From the NCBI GenBank assembly GCA_029856625.1, contig JAHKLG010000009.1, positions 1 to 22,354 on the forward strand: 22,354 bases of DNA, written 5' to 3'. Origin of the DNA: Candidatus Njordarchaeota archaeon (lineage in GTDB: Archaea; Asgardarchaeota; Njordarchaeia; Njordarchaeales; Njordarchaeaceae). Positions within the stretch are counted from its first letter, which is position 1, and the number at the start of each line of letters is the position of its first letter. A program made the translations under genes and the position numbers. This document shows, one piece after another, positions 15,668 through 22,188 of this stretch. A model generated the notes under the pieces. That model had not been told where the DNA came from. It did not search any database and worked only from the letters and a program-made list of their open reading frames with translations.

Positions 15668-16565
15668 TCTTAAAGCTGAATTTAGGAGGTTTTTTCATAT
15701 TTCCGTTAAGCCAGTCATTGATGCCTTTCATTATTTCAGAGACCAAGTTATTTATGACGTTATCTTCATTAGATAGGCTGATTTTATTTTCTTTTAACTT
15801 AGTGTAAAAATCGTAGACGACCCATGCAATATACCTACCCAATGGATGTGGTTTCCTTTTGCTTACCTTTCTTAAAGGCTCAAATATTTTCTTTAGATTC
15901 TCTTTTCCTAATCGTATTAAATTAACGCCAATTTTCTTAGCTAGTTTGATGAATAGATCGCTATCTTGCTTCACACCATATTCTTCAAGAGCTTTACCAA
16001 GTGTGGTTTCAGAGTCCCCGCTTTTCAGAATAACACCCTCAAAGCCCCATTTTAGAATAGTTTTACCAATTCGGTAGCATAACTGATCAAGAATTCTATC
16101 ATTTAACATTTCTTTTTCATTTAATTCATGAACAGGTCTTCCACCACGTTCTAGAATAACCATATTTACTTGGCGAGTCCATTCTGATAATCCTTCACCA
16201 CGTACTGTCTTCTTCCTCTTAACTCCCTTCAAATTGATTATCTTGTAACCTCCAGTCTTCTTCTGAACCTTGTATTTCTTCGGACGGTAACCAGGGGGGC
16301 CACTTTTCAGAACTTGCTTGAGACTAGGACCAGGGATTCCCTTGAGGTGCGGAAAGCCAGCAATGTCGCTTCCACCACGTATCTGAAACTTGTAGCCAGG
16401 GAAACCGATAGAGTCCCCTTCTATAATATCTCCAATTTTCTTACCATAAAAATAAGCTTTTATATCCTCTTTCTCGATTTCAAACTTAACCGAAATCCCC
16501 GTTCCAAGAAAGGATGAACAATCATTGATAACCAATTGAAGGGGCGTGACCTTACGGGAAGACAT
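15645..16565 (-). CDS. rps6e: 30S ribosomal protein eS6 with long C-terminal extension
   Basis: 306 residues. The first about 125 are a clear eS6 core: LQLVINDC, GKKIGDIIEGDSIGFPGYKFQIRGGSDIAGFPHLKGIPG (about 41-80), YRPKKYKV, KKTVRGEGLSEWTRQVNMVILERGGRPV. A minimal archaeal eS6 ends near here; the remaining about 175 residues (from EKEMLNDRIL to KFSFKIIESAPQ) are an extension that I do not recognise. It is helical, mildly basic, and has a segment RKPHPLGRYIAWVVYDFYTKL. ATG 16565 is preceded by GGTGAT at 16576-16571, 5 nt away, and by a structured GC-rich leader. It lies 215 nt downstream of rpl2 on the same strand. The end overlaps the ACT-domain gene by 23 nt. Confidence 0.93.
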   Translation of the reverse strand: MSSRKVTPLQLVINDCSSFLGTGISVKFEIEKEDIKAYFYGKKIGDIIEGDSIGFPGYKFQIRGGSDIAGFPHLKGIPGPSLKQVLKSGPPGYRPKKYKVQKKTGGYKIINLKGVKRKKTVRGEGLSEWTRQVNMVILERGGRPVHELNEKEMLNDRILDQLCYRIGKTILKWGFEGVILKSGDSETTLGKALEEYGVKQDSDLFIKLAKKIGVNLIRLGKENLKKIFEPLRKVSKRKPHPLGRYIAWVVYDFYTKLKENKISLSNEDNVINNLVSEIMKGINDWLNGNMKKPPKFSFKIIESAPQ

Positions 16566-16570
16566 AATCC

Positions 16571-16576
16571 ATCACC
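16571..16576 (-). promoter_or_regulatory. Shine-Dalgarno of rps6e, partly inside the leader hairpin
   Basis: GGTGAT, 5 nt before ATG 16565. Its first two G residues (16576 and 16575) are also the last bases of the hairpin outer stem CCCTAG/CTAGGG, so closing the stem would reduce access to the ribosome. Confidence 0.6.
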
Positions 16577-16621
16577 CTAGGCCGAGTCCGGGCGATTCCG
16601 GCTCAGCATATAATGCTAGGG
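16575..16621 (-). promoter_or_regulatory. GC-rich bulged hairpin in the rps6e leader (candidate RNA regulator)
   Basis: Read on the minus strand. An outer 6-bp stem CCCTAG (16621-16616) pairs with CTAGGG (16580-16575). An 8-nt one-sided bulge CATTATAT follows. An inner stem GCTGAGCCGG (16607-16598) pairs with CCGGACTCGGC (16591-16581), giving 10 bp with one U-G pair and one bulged A, closed by a 6-nt loop AATCGC. The block stands out as GC-rich in an AT-rich intergenic region. It ends in the Shine-Dalgarno of rps6e. I read it as a cis-acting leader structure; a small independent RNA cannot be excluded. It has neither an ACA box nor a C/D box pair. Confidence 0.55.
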
Positions 16622-16635
16622 ACTCTTTCAAAACT

Positions 16636-16664
16636 GTTTTTAAATCTTGCGAAATCTTAAAGGA
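16636..16664 (-). promoter_or_regulatory. TATA-like boxes of rps6e
   Basis: Two candidates on the minus strand: CTTTAAGATT around 16663-16654 and TTTAAAAA at 16644-16637. The first would start transcription near 16633 and include the whole leader hairpin. The second would start near 16614 and lose the 5' arm of the outer stem. The choice matters for the regulatory model. Confidence 0.35.
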
Positions 16665-16708
16665 TTCATAAAACTACCTAACACACCAGATTTTCTCTTA
16701 ATGAATTT

Positions 16709-16724
16709 GAAAAAATAAGTAAAA
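16709..16724 (-). terminator. T-rich terminator candidate after rpl2
   Basis: Minus-strand ACTTATTTTTTC, with a run of six T residues at 16715-16710 about 65 nt after the rpl2 stop and ahead of the rps6e promoter region. Archaeal intrinsic termination needs only such T runs. Inferred. Confidence 0.3.
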
Positions 16725-16780
16725 GTAGAGCTAGTAGTGCTCTCTAATACATTATCGCTAACGCACTAGAAATTTCCCGA

Positions 16781-17571
16781 CTACTTCTTTCTACGTCCAG
16801 TTCTCCTAGGAGCAATAGCTCCAACTTTCCTACCAGGTGGGGCATGTCGTGAAACACTCTTTGGCTTGCCAGGGCTCTGATCTCGCCCGCCTCCAAAGGG
16901 GTGGTCACAGGCACTGATGGGACGGGAGCCCCCACGAGTGTGTAGTGGGACTCCCGTCCTTTCATCGCCACCCCTCGGGTGCGGGGCCACTTATGCGCCT
17001 TTACTCTCCATTTATGGTAAGCATTGCCCGCTTTGACTAATGGTAATTCATCTTTTCCAGTTCCAGCTACGATACCAATTTGTGCCCTGCAATCCCAGTT
17101 TATTCTTATTATTCTCTTCCCAGGAAGCTCTAGCTCTGTCTGCTCTAGGTGAGCATGGTGAGCTCTAATTATAGCATACGTTCCAGCGGCTCTTGCGATC
17201 TTACCTCCATCGCCAGGTCTTATTTCTATATTGTATACAGGAGTTCCCTCGGGAATTTTTCTTAAAGGTAATGCGTTTCCTATGTCTATTTCAGCGTTTT
17301 CTCCTATCTGGATTTCCTTCCCAGTATATAATCCCTCAGGAGCTATTAACCATATTTTCTCCATTTCACCATTTGCTCTCACAAATTTAACTAAGGCTAA
17401 TGGAGCATATCTTCCTGGCTCCTTATATAACTTTAAGACGGTTCCCTTAACTACATCATGCATAGCTTCAGGCCAGTCTGGTATTTTGACATCGGCAACT
17501 CTGATACCTGGAGGTGCTCTATATACCGAGGATCCTCTTCCAATTCTCTGTGCTCTAATACGCTTACCCAT
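16781..17571 (-). CDS. rpl2: 50S ribosomal protein uL2, split by a 47-nt bulge-helix-bulge intron
   Basis: Exon 1 is 17571-16961 (611 nt) and exon 2 is 16913-16781 (133 nt); joined they give 247 residues, the usual archaeal uL2 length. uL2 binds 23S rRNA close to the peptidyl-transferase centre. Exon 1 has MGKRIRAQRIGRGSSVYR, GDGGKIARAAGTYA, LPGKRIIRINWDCRAQIG and HKWPRTRGVAM. Exon 2 has ACDHPFGGG, SPGKPKSVSRHAPPGRKVG and ARRTGRR-like APRRTGRRKK. Without splicing, translation runs out of frame for about 70 residues to a stop at 16746-16744 and loses DHPFGGG. Joining restores VAMNACDHPFGGG, with Asn made from AA of exon 1 and T of exon 2. ATG 17571 follows GGTGAT at 17581-17576; an upstream in-frame ATG at 17607 is unlikely. 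The gene is isolated from the usual rpl3-rpl4-rpl23-rpl2 cluster. Confidence 0.93.
16914..16960 (-). other. archaeal pre-mRNA intron in rpl2 (bulge-helix-bulge type, 47 nt)
   Basis: Minus strand. Bulge 1 is AAA (16962-16960), cut after its second base. Central helix is GAUG (16966-16963) with CAUC (16919-16916), exactly 4 bp. Bulge 2 is AGU (16915-16913), cut after its second base. The intron-side helix is GGACGGGAG (16959-16951) with CUCCCGUCC (16928-16920), 9 bp, extended inward by CCCAC/GUGGG. The exon-side helix is GGC (16969-16967) with GCC (16912-16910), possibly extended by GGGGU/ACCCC across a 7-nt bulge. The intron is about two-thirds GC, and its length (47) is not a multiple of three. 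Geometry and cut positions are those of the tRNA-splicing endonuclease substrate. Splicing is inferred, not observed. Confidence 0.88.
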
Positions 17572-17575
17572 TATA

Positions 17576-17581
17576 ATCACC
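17576..17581 (-). promoter_or_regulatory. Shine-Dalgarno deciding the rpl2 start
   Basis: GGTGAT 4 nt before ATG 17571. It selects this ATG, which gives the family N-terminus MGKRIRAQ, over the in-frame ATG at 17607, which would add 12 residues and has no such site. Confidence 0.7.
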
Positions 17582-17618
17582 TTTTCATGATTATTGGTTA
17601 GAATCATCTGAGACAGAG

Positions 17619-17630
17619 GATTTAAATTAT
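17619..17630 (-). promoter_or_regulatory. TATA box of rpl2
   Basis: Minus-strand AATTTAAATC at 17628-17619. A transcription start about 25 nt downstream, near 17600, leaves a leader of about 30 nt before ATG 17571. Confidence 0.45.
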
Positions 17631-17933
17631 TGCATCTGGAAATATGATTGAGAAAATTTTCTACTATTTCATCAGCGTACTTTTTCCTATATATTTATCT
17701 GAACCAGAATAAGCCCCCTTCACAGATGACCTAAAAATTCAGCCTTATCTTTATCTACATGCCTTTTTAACATAATATGATAATTTTCGTGTTTATAACT
17801 AAGAGAAAATAGCAAAGTACGTGACAATATTTTACGAATGGTAAGTATCTATCGTAAAAAGAGATTTAGGCATGTGTATTCCTACCATTTTCGTGCGCAT
17901 AATATTTTTCCATCTCTTTTTTGGAGAAAAATT
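17630..17933 (-). other. noncoding stretch between the phosphatidyltransferase gene and rpl2
   Basis: About 300 nt (362 nt between the two coding regions, with the rpl2 promoter at the low end). No open frame with coding character, tRNA, or C/D or H/ACA guide RNA is seen on either strand. It holds a T run on the minus strand just after the phosphatidyltransferase stop (17920-17930), a possible terminator. It also has an 8-bp inverted repeat TTTTACGA (17830-17837) / TCGTAAAA (17852-17859). Both are AT-rich and could be chance. Confidence 0.4.
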
Positions 17934-18512
17934 TTATGCCAAATGTTTTCTAAAAAAGAGTATTCTCTGGATCGCGGTTATTAAGGAAAAAATAATCACT
18001 ACCACAGCTATATAGCAGAATGTTCCAGGAAAGTAGTATTCCGCTACAAGTCCGATAAATATCGATATAATCTTTTCTTTTCTCTCGAAAAATCCGACAC
18101 CTTGCCCAGAAATATTTGACAAAGACTCGCCCCGTGCTCTTACGTAACTTGGCATTATCATCGAAAAATACATTAGTGCTCCCAACCAGCCAGGTAAGTA
18201 ACCCCCTAAGATTAAACCAATTATTATCTCGAATTCGACTGTTCTATCCGCGAAATGATCTAATAATTGACCAAACTTAGACACCCTGCCAGTAGCTCTT
18301 GCAACTGAGCCATCTAGGATATCCATAAGAACGGTGATCGTAAAAGTAAGCAAAGCTAAGGGAATATTTCTATGGGTTAGGTAGTAAAGAGGGAGAAGGC
18401 CTACGAAAATAGAGAGGATTGTTATTTGATTAGGTGTTATACCGAAGGTAGATAATAATTTACCTATAGGAATAGTCCATTTTTCGTATTTTTCTCGAAG
18501 TTTTCCCATCAT
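17934..18512 (-). CDS. CDP-alcohol phosphatidyltransferase (archaetidylinositol-phosphate-synthase-like)
   Basis: 192 residues, an integral membrane enzyme with about six transmembrane segments. The family motif D-x2-D-G-x2-A-R-x8-G-x3-D-x3-D is complete (MDILDGSVARATGRVSKF, GQLLDHFADR, about residues 63-91); its Asp residues bind Mg and activate the alcohol attacking a CDP-lipid. Also present: ITPNQIT near the N-terminus and YVRARGESL ... GVGFFERKEK, the part facing the acceptor phosphate. The archaeal substrate would be CDP-archaeol. Phosphate-binding basic residues and the adjacent PfkB kinase favour an inositol-phosphate acceptor, but archaetidylglycerol-phosphate or other syntheses cannot be excluded. 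The ATG overlaps the PfkB stop codon in ATGA, so the pair is translationally coupled. Confidence 0.88.
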   Translation of the reverse strand: MMGKLREKYEKWTIPIGKLLSTFGITPNQITILSIFVGLLPLYYLTHRNIPLALLTFTITVLMDILDGSVARATGRVSKFGQLLDHFADRTVEFEIIIGLILGGYLPGWLGALMYFSMIMPSYVRARGESLSNISGQGVGFFERKEKIISIFIGLVAEYYFPGTFCYIAVVVIIFSLITAIQRILFFRKHLA

Positions 18513-19426
18513 TTTATCCTCCGAACATCGATTAACAAGCGCTCAAATCGCTTTATAACATCCTTTAGGCTCATTTTAAAGTGGGGTCCCGTATCTTCTA
18601 CCATAAACGATGCTGCGGCTGATGCGAAAACACAAGCCTCTAAAACATCACCATATTTTAAATAGTAAAAAGTGAATGCTCCAGCATAAACGTCTCCACA
18701 ACCAGTAGGATCACGTTCGATAGTTCTGTACGCTGGAATGTAGTAAATGCCCTTTTCAAATGCTACAATAGATCCCCTTTCAGCAAGCGTTACTATACCT
18801 ACAAACTTATTGAGTGAATAGATTTTTTGAGCCACTTTAACTGGATCTAGTCCTGGGAACAAAACCGCGGCTTCATGCTCATTAGGCTTAGTAATATTCG
18901 TAATTTTTATAATCTCATAAACATCGGGATTCGTGATTCTAATAACCCTTCCATCTCTGATTTCTCTTATTAGACCCTGAGGATCAACAAAAATTAAGGC
19001 ATCTGTTTCTTTCTTAAGACTTCTTACAAGATTAAGATCGATTTCTTTTAATATAGGTCCAAGAATTATTGCGCGCGAATCTAGTGCTTCAGAAGGAATA
19101 TTCTCAAAGGAAATATTATCCGCAACGCCTAGAACTCTAAGCTCTCGATCACTCATTTTTTTGTCTATGTATTTTAGGTAGAAGCCACCTGTTTGTTTGC
19201 TCTTTATTGGAAATGCTTTTACATTATATCTACTAGTGATTTCCAAAAAATCATGTAAAAAATCATCACCAATGCATCCTATTATCCCAGCACGTCCTCC
19301 TAGCTTACCAATTGTTAATGCTGAATTCGTGCTACAACCAGATAGTACACGACCATTTGTCTTTACATACGGTGTGATTATTATGTCATAGACTGGATTT
19401 CCTATGGAAACAACATCGAATATCAT
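18509..19426 (-). CDS. PfkB-family carbohydrate/polyol kinase
   Basis: 305 residues, ribokinase fold. N-terminal VVSIGNPVYDII, GGRAGIIGCIGDDFLHDFL (the GG-containing substrate motif), TKPNEHEAAVLF, VTLAERGS and the ATP-site signature RDPTGCGDVYAGAF at about 236-249. The anion hole GCGD replaces the more usual GAGD, and the Asp is the catalytic base. The substrate is not told by sequence. Being immediately ahead of a CDP-alcohol phosphatidyltransferase with overlapping codons, a kinase for the head-group polyol (for example myo-inositol, as known for an archaeal PfkB enzyme) is a reasonable inference. ATG 19426 has GGTGA 3-4 nt upstream. An 11-nt near-palindrome CCCTTATAGGG at 19440-19450 lies just before it. 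Confidence 0.88.
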   Translation of the reverse strand: MIFDVVSIGNPVYDIIITPYVKTNGRVLSGCSTNSALTIGKLGGRAGIIGCIGDDFLHDFLEITSRYNVKAFPIKSKQTGGFYLKYIDKKMSDRELRVLGVADNISFENIPSEALDSRAIILGPILKEIDLNLVRSLKKETDALIFVDPQGLIREIRDGRVIRITNPDVYEIIKITNITKPNEHEAAVLFPGLDPVKVAQKIYSLNKFVGIVTLAERGSIVAFEKGIYYIPAYRTIERDPTGCGDVYAGAFTFYYLKYGDVLEACVFASAAASFMVEDTGPHFKMSLKDVIKRFERLLIDVRRIK

Positions 19427-19545
19427 TTAATCACCAAATCCCTTATAGGGTCAGTAATCGATTCGAATAAGCTATTTAACATCGAAAAATCAAATGCTAA
19501 AAACTTTTTAAAAGGATATTAATCTCTTAGTGGCCGAAAAGGGGA

Positions 19546-20754
19546 TTATTTTCTCTTCTGAAAAGTGTGAGATATAGCCGTTGTTAAAACGTAAATGAAT
19601 GAGGCAAAAGCTAATGTGGCGTAGAGGAAAGATTGTACTAATGTTGTCTCATATATGTACCCCTGGGCGATATTCGTTAATACGTAAATGGCTAATAGGA
19701 AGCTTCCAATTACCATAACGACGCCGAAGAAAAGTCTAATGATGAGGGATGGAAGGAGAATTAGTAGCAAGTATCTCAAGGTAGAGGAGAATAGTTCTCT
19801 ACCAGTAATTCTATTAACTTCATCTGGCGATTTTTTGGCAAATTCTTCCAGATAACTCAGTATTTTAGAGCTCATGTATAAGCTTGTCCCTTCTCCCAGA
19901 AACGCGTATCCTTCATATGCATCACGGAGAATAATTGTAGCAAGCGGGCTGAGAATTTCCATAAATCTCTTTGATACCCTTAATCCCTTAATCCTTTCTT
20001 TTTCTTTAGCTTGAACACTAATCATGCCTAATTGGCGTGCAATTCTGGAATGCCTATTTGCGATAGTATTTAATTGATGTGCCGCATACGATAGATGTGC
20101 AGCAATCTCAACATACATAAAGAAGTAAATAATAAAGAGCGCGGTACGATCAGTAAATAAGTTGTGAAGGAAGCTAGGCAATGAGGTAAGCGAAAGTAAA
20201 GAGTAACAGGTCAGTTCTGGAGTAACGTATGGGCTAAAAAGCACGCCTAATATATAACTGAAAAATATGAGTAAACAAGCATTGAGTAACTTTTCATACT
20301 TTAAGGTTCTTGAGAAACCGAGTATCATGAGAGTTGCGAATAGAATTAATACAGTCACTGTTGCTCGCATGAGTTCAATGCGTGACTGAATAATGATATG
20401 CAAAAGGAATGATGGGTCATTAAGGGATTCTGGAGACACATTAATATTGAAAAAGCTTAGTAAGTAGGCAATTAAGATGCTTAGAAAGAACTTGGAAAAA
20501 TCTGCAGCTGGGAACTGGACGTATAGCAAGAACGCTATAAAATATATTGTTGTAAGAAGAATGAAAGTCTTTAGTATTCTAATAAAAGTTAGCATAACAG
20601 CTAATGGTTCTAAGCCGAAACCTAGTAAGACTAGAAGAGTGTAGATTAAGTAGACGCCCAGAATGAAAATTATAAACTTGAGAAATAGTATAATTCTGAA
20701 AAACTTTTTTGATTCCTTAGCAAGTTTTTCGCTCAATACATATAGGGAGCTCAC
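19546..20754 (-). CDS. polytopic membrane protein of the MoxR/DUF58 cluster
   Basis: 402 residues from GTG 20754; family not recognised. About ten hydrophobic segments: residues 20-48, 52-80, 85-100, 130-150, 155-175, 185-200, 205-232, then a soluble cytoplasmic stretch of about 95 residues (SYAAHQLNTIANRHSRIARQLG to SSTLRYL, rich in Lys/Arg/Glu), and three more near 330-350, 352-372 and 378-395. It ends in a basic tail FQKRK. It starts 18 nt after the DUF58 stop on the same strand. MoxR-DUF58 operons commonly include a membrane protein of this kind, often linked to cell-surface or stress functions. No signal peptide cleavage site or enzymatic motif is seen. Confidence 0.78.
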   Translation of the reverse strand: MSSLYVLSEKLAKESKKFFRIILFLKFIIFILGVYLIYTLLVLLGFGLEPLAVMLTFIRILKTFILLTTIYFIAFLLYVQFPAADFSKFFLSILIAYLLSFFNINVSPESLNDPSFLLHIIIQSRIELMRATVTVLILFATLMILGFSRTLKYEKLLNACLLIFFSYILGVLFSPYVTPELTCYSLLSLTSLPSFLHNLFTDRTALFIIYFFMYVEIAAHLSYAAHQLNTIANRHSRIARQLGMISVQAKEKERIKGLRVSKRFMEILSPLATIILRDAYEGYAFLGEGTSLYMSSKILSYLEEFAKKSPDEVNRITGRELFSSTLRYLLLILLPSLIIRLFFGVVMVIGSFLLAIYVLTNIAQGYIYETTLVQSFLYATLAFASFIYVLTTAISHTFQKRK

Positions 20755-20772
20755 TCTATTCTCACGCTCCGA

Positions 20773-22176
20773 CTATACTATTGCTATGCTTCTACCTTTT
20801 GCTCTGAGGAACATTTCTAATGCGACAGCTAAGATATCCTCAGGGCCCACATCCACTACATAAACTCCATACTTCGCTAATCTCTGCTTTATACTCTCCC
20901 GCCTACTCATGTATTCGGCTAAAGCAACCTCCTTCAGAGCTTCTATGTACCTATCTCCAGTTATACGCTCGAATAGAGGACCTATTGGCGCTATGATCAC
21001 AGGATAAACTTTGTGAGCTAACGCTATTTTTATTCCTTCTTCTAAAATCGAAGGATCTCCCTCTAAATCAGAGATTATAAGTGCTAAGGAGAATCTACGT
21101 TCTCTGAGTATAAATTCCCTCATAGCAATATGGAAATTAGATGTTCCTTGGGGTTCTAATTTGGCGAGTGCGTCGAGGAGCTTATAAAAATGTCTTCTTC
21201 CTCGTCTCGCTGGTAAGAATTCAAGGATTTTATCTGAGTAAGCAACCAAACCAAAGAAATCTTGTCCTCTATTAGCTATATAAGCCAAAAGTACTGCTGC
21301 ACGTGTAGCATAGTCAAGCTTGGTAAATCTTTTAGTACCACTGCCCATTGTGAGCCCGCAATCAATAAAGATGTAAACTTTTACATTTTTTTCGCTTTCA
21401 TACTCTTTCACATATAATTCTCCACGTTTTGCCGTGGTTTTCCAGTCAACAAACTTTAGACTATCGCCTACTTGGTATTTCCTTAGACCCCAGAAATCAT
21501 ATCCATGACCTTTTTCACGTACTCTGTATCTCCCAAAAAGCAGACCTCCATACATTTTCTGCAAGAATTCGAATCGTCTTACATCCTCATACGATGGATA
21601 AACAATTATCTCAGTTTTTTTATCTACAAGATATTCTTTAATGAAAAGCGATGCTTTATCCTGGAATACTACTTGGAAAGGGCCTAAATAATAAATTCCT
21701 CGTGCTCCACACCTAAGAATATATGAAAAGGAAACCGTTCCTCTTGGAGGGAGGGTAAGGGAAAAATAATTTTCTCCAAATACAATGTCAAATGTATCTG
21801 GTACTATATCACTTATAAAGAGATTCGTTATCCAAAATCTAGTGTTATTCTTAACTTTAATGTTTACGAGTAAGAGATCACCAGCGAACCTTCTTATATC
21901 TGAAACTTCTCTTTCTATCTCAATGCTTGTGATGTTAGCTATCCTGCTGAATGATATGTACGACAAAAGGATGCTCCCGATTAACATATTGCCAAGTATT
22001 AATAAGTATGGTGATAGAAACACTAGTTGGTCGATATTAGGAGCGAAAATTTTGAGATCAATATTAAGAGTTTGCAGCAGAAATACGTAGAAATCCCTCA
22101 AACCATAAAAGGATAAAGCAAGTAGCTCCGCGGATGCTCCTAAAAGCAGTAGTAATCCGCCTCTCTTAGTTAGCAA
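20773..22176 (-). CDS. DUF58-domain protein (MoxR-associated, VWA-like)
   Basis: 467 residues. Two N-terminal transmembrane segments (about 8-32 and 50-72), then a beta-rich extracytoplasmic-looking region (VSDIRRFAGDLLLVNIKVKNNTRF, FSLTLPPRGTVSFSY), then the DUF58 signature YDFWGLRKYQVGDSLKFVDWKTTAKRGELYVKEYE at about 225-259. After it comes a von Willebrand A-like domain (VYIFIDCGLTMGSGTKRFTKLDYATRAAVLLAYIA), whose metal site appears degenerate: DCGLT where DxSxS is expected. It starts at TTG 22176, supported by AAGGTGAG at 22190-22183. Partner of the upstream MoxR AAA+ ATPase, whose stop lies 12 nt ahead, so all three genes form one operon. Confidence 0.92.
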   Translation of the reverse strand: MLTKRGGLLLLLGASAELLALSFYGLRDFYVFLLQTLNIDLKIFAPNIDQLVFLSPYLLILGNMLIGSILLSYISFSRIANITSIEIEREVSDIRRFAGDLLLVNIKVKNNTRFWITNLFISDIVPDTFDIVFGENYFSLTLPPRGTVSFSYILRCGARGIYYLGPFQVVFQDKASLFIKEYLVDKKTEIIVYPSYEDVRRFEFLQKMYGGLLFGRYRVREKGHGYDFWGLRKYQVGDSLKFVDWKTTAKRGELYVKEYESEKNVKVYIFIDCGLTMGSGTKRFTKLDYATRAAVLLAYIANRGQDFFGLVAYSDKILEFLPARRGRRHFYKLLDALAKLEPQGTSNFHIAMREFILRERRFSLALIISDLEGDPSILEEGIKIALAHKVYPVIIAPIGPLFERITGDRYIEALKEVALAEYMSRRESIKQRLAKYGVYVVDVGPEDILAVALEMFLRAKGRSIAIV

Positions 22177-22188
22177 TAATCTCTCACC

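Noticed and set aside
16571..16621. rps6e leader hairpin as a second BHB intron
   Set aside because: It has an 8-nt one-sided bulge and a single bulged A rather than two 3-nt bulges flanking 4 bp, and the eS6 N-terminus needs no splicing.
16744..16960. rpl2 frame break as a sequencing error or a pseudogene
   Set aside because: The defect is a 47-nt GC-rich insertion, not a 1-nt indel, and its ends match BHB cleavage positions exactly while restoring the conserved motif. Both exons are perfectly conserved, which a decaying gene would not be.
16914..16960. The rpl2 insertion as a translational bypass (hop) element
   Set aside because: Hop elements use matching take-off and landing codons. Here the bases next to the two junctions do not form such a pair, whereas all features of an endonuclease BHB are present.
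17231..17590. 119-codon open frame on the plus strand opposite rpl2
   Set aside because: It lies wholly antisense to the conserved uL2 coding region and has no ribosome site or recognisable sequence.
17830..17859. Inverted repeat TTTTACGA/TCGTAAAA as a terminator or operator
   Set aside because: AT-rich, 14-nt loop, not next to a stop codon or promoter; could easily be chance in this composition.
17608..17933. C/D-box guide RNA in the gap before rpl2
   Set aside because: TGATGA- and CTGA-like words occur on both strands, but not in the required C-D'-C'-D order or spacing.
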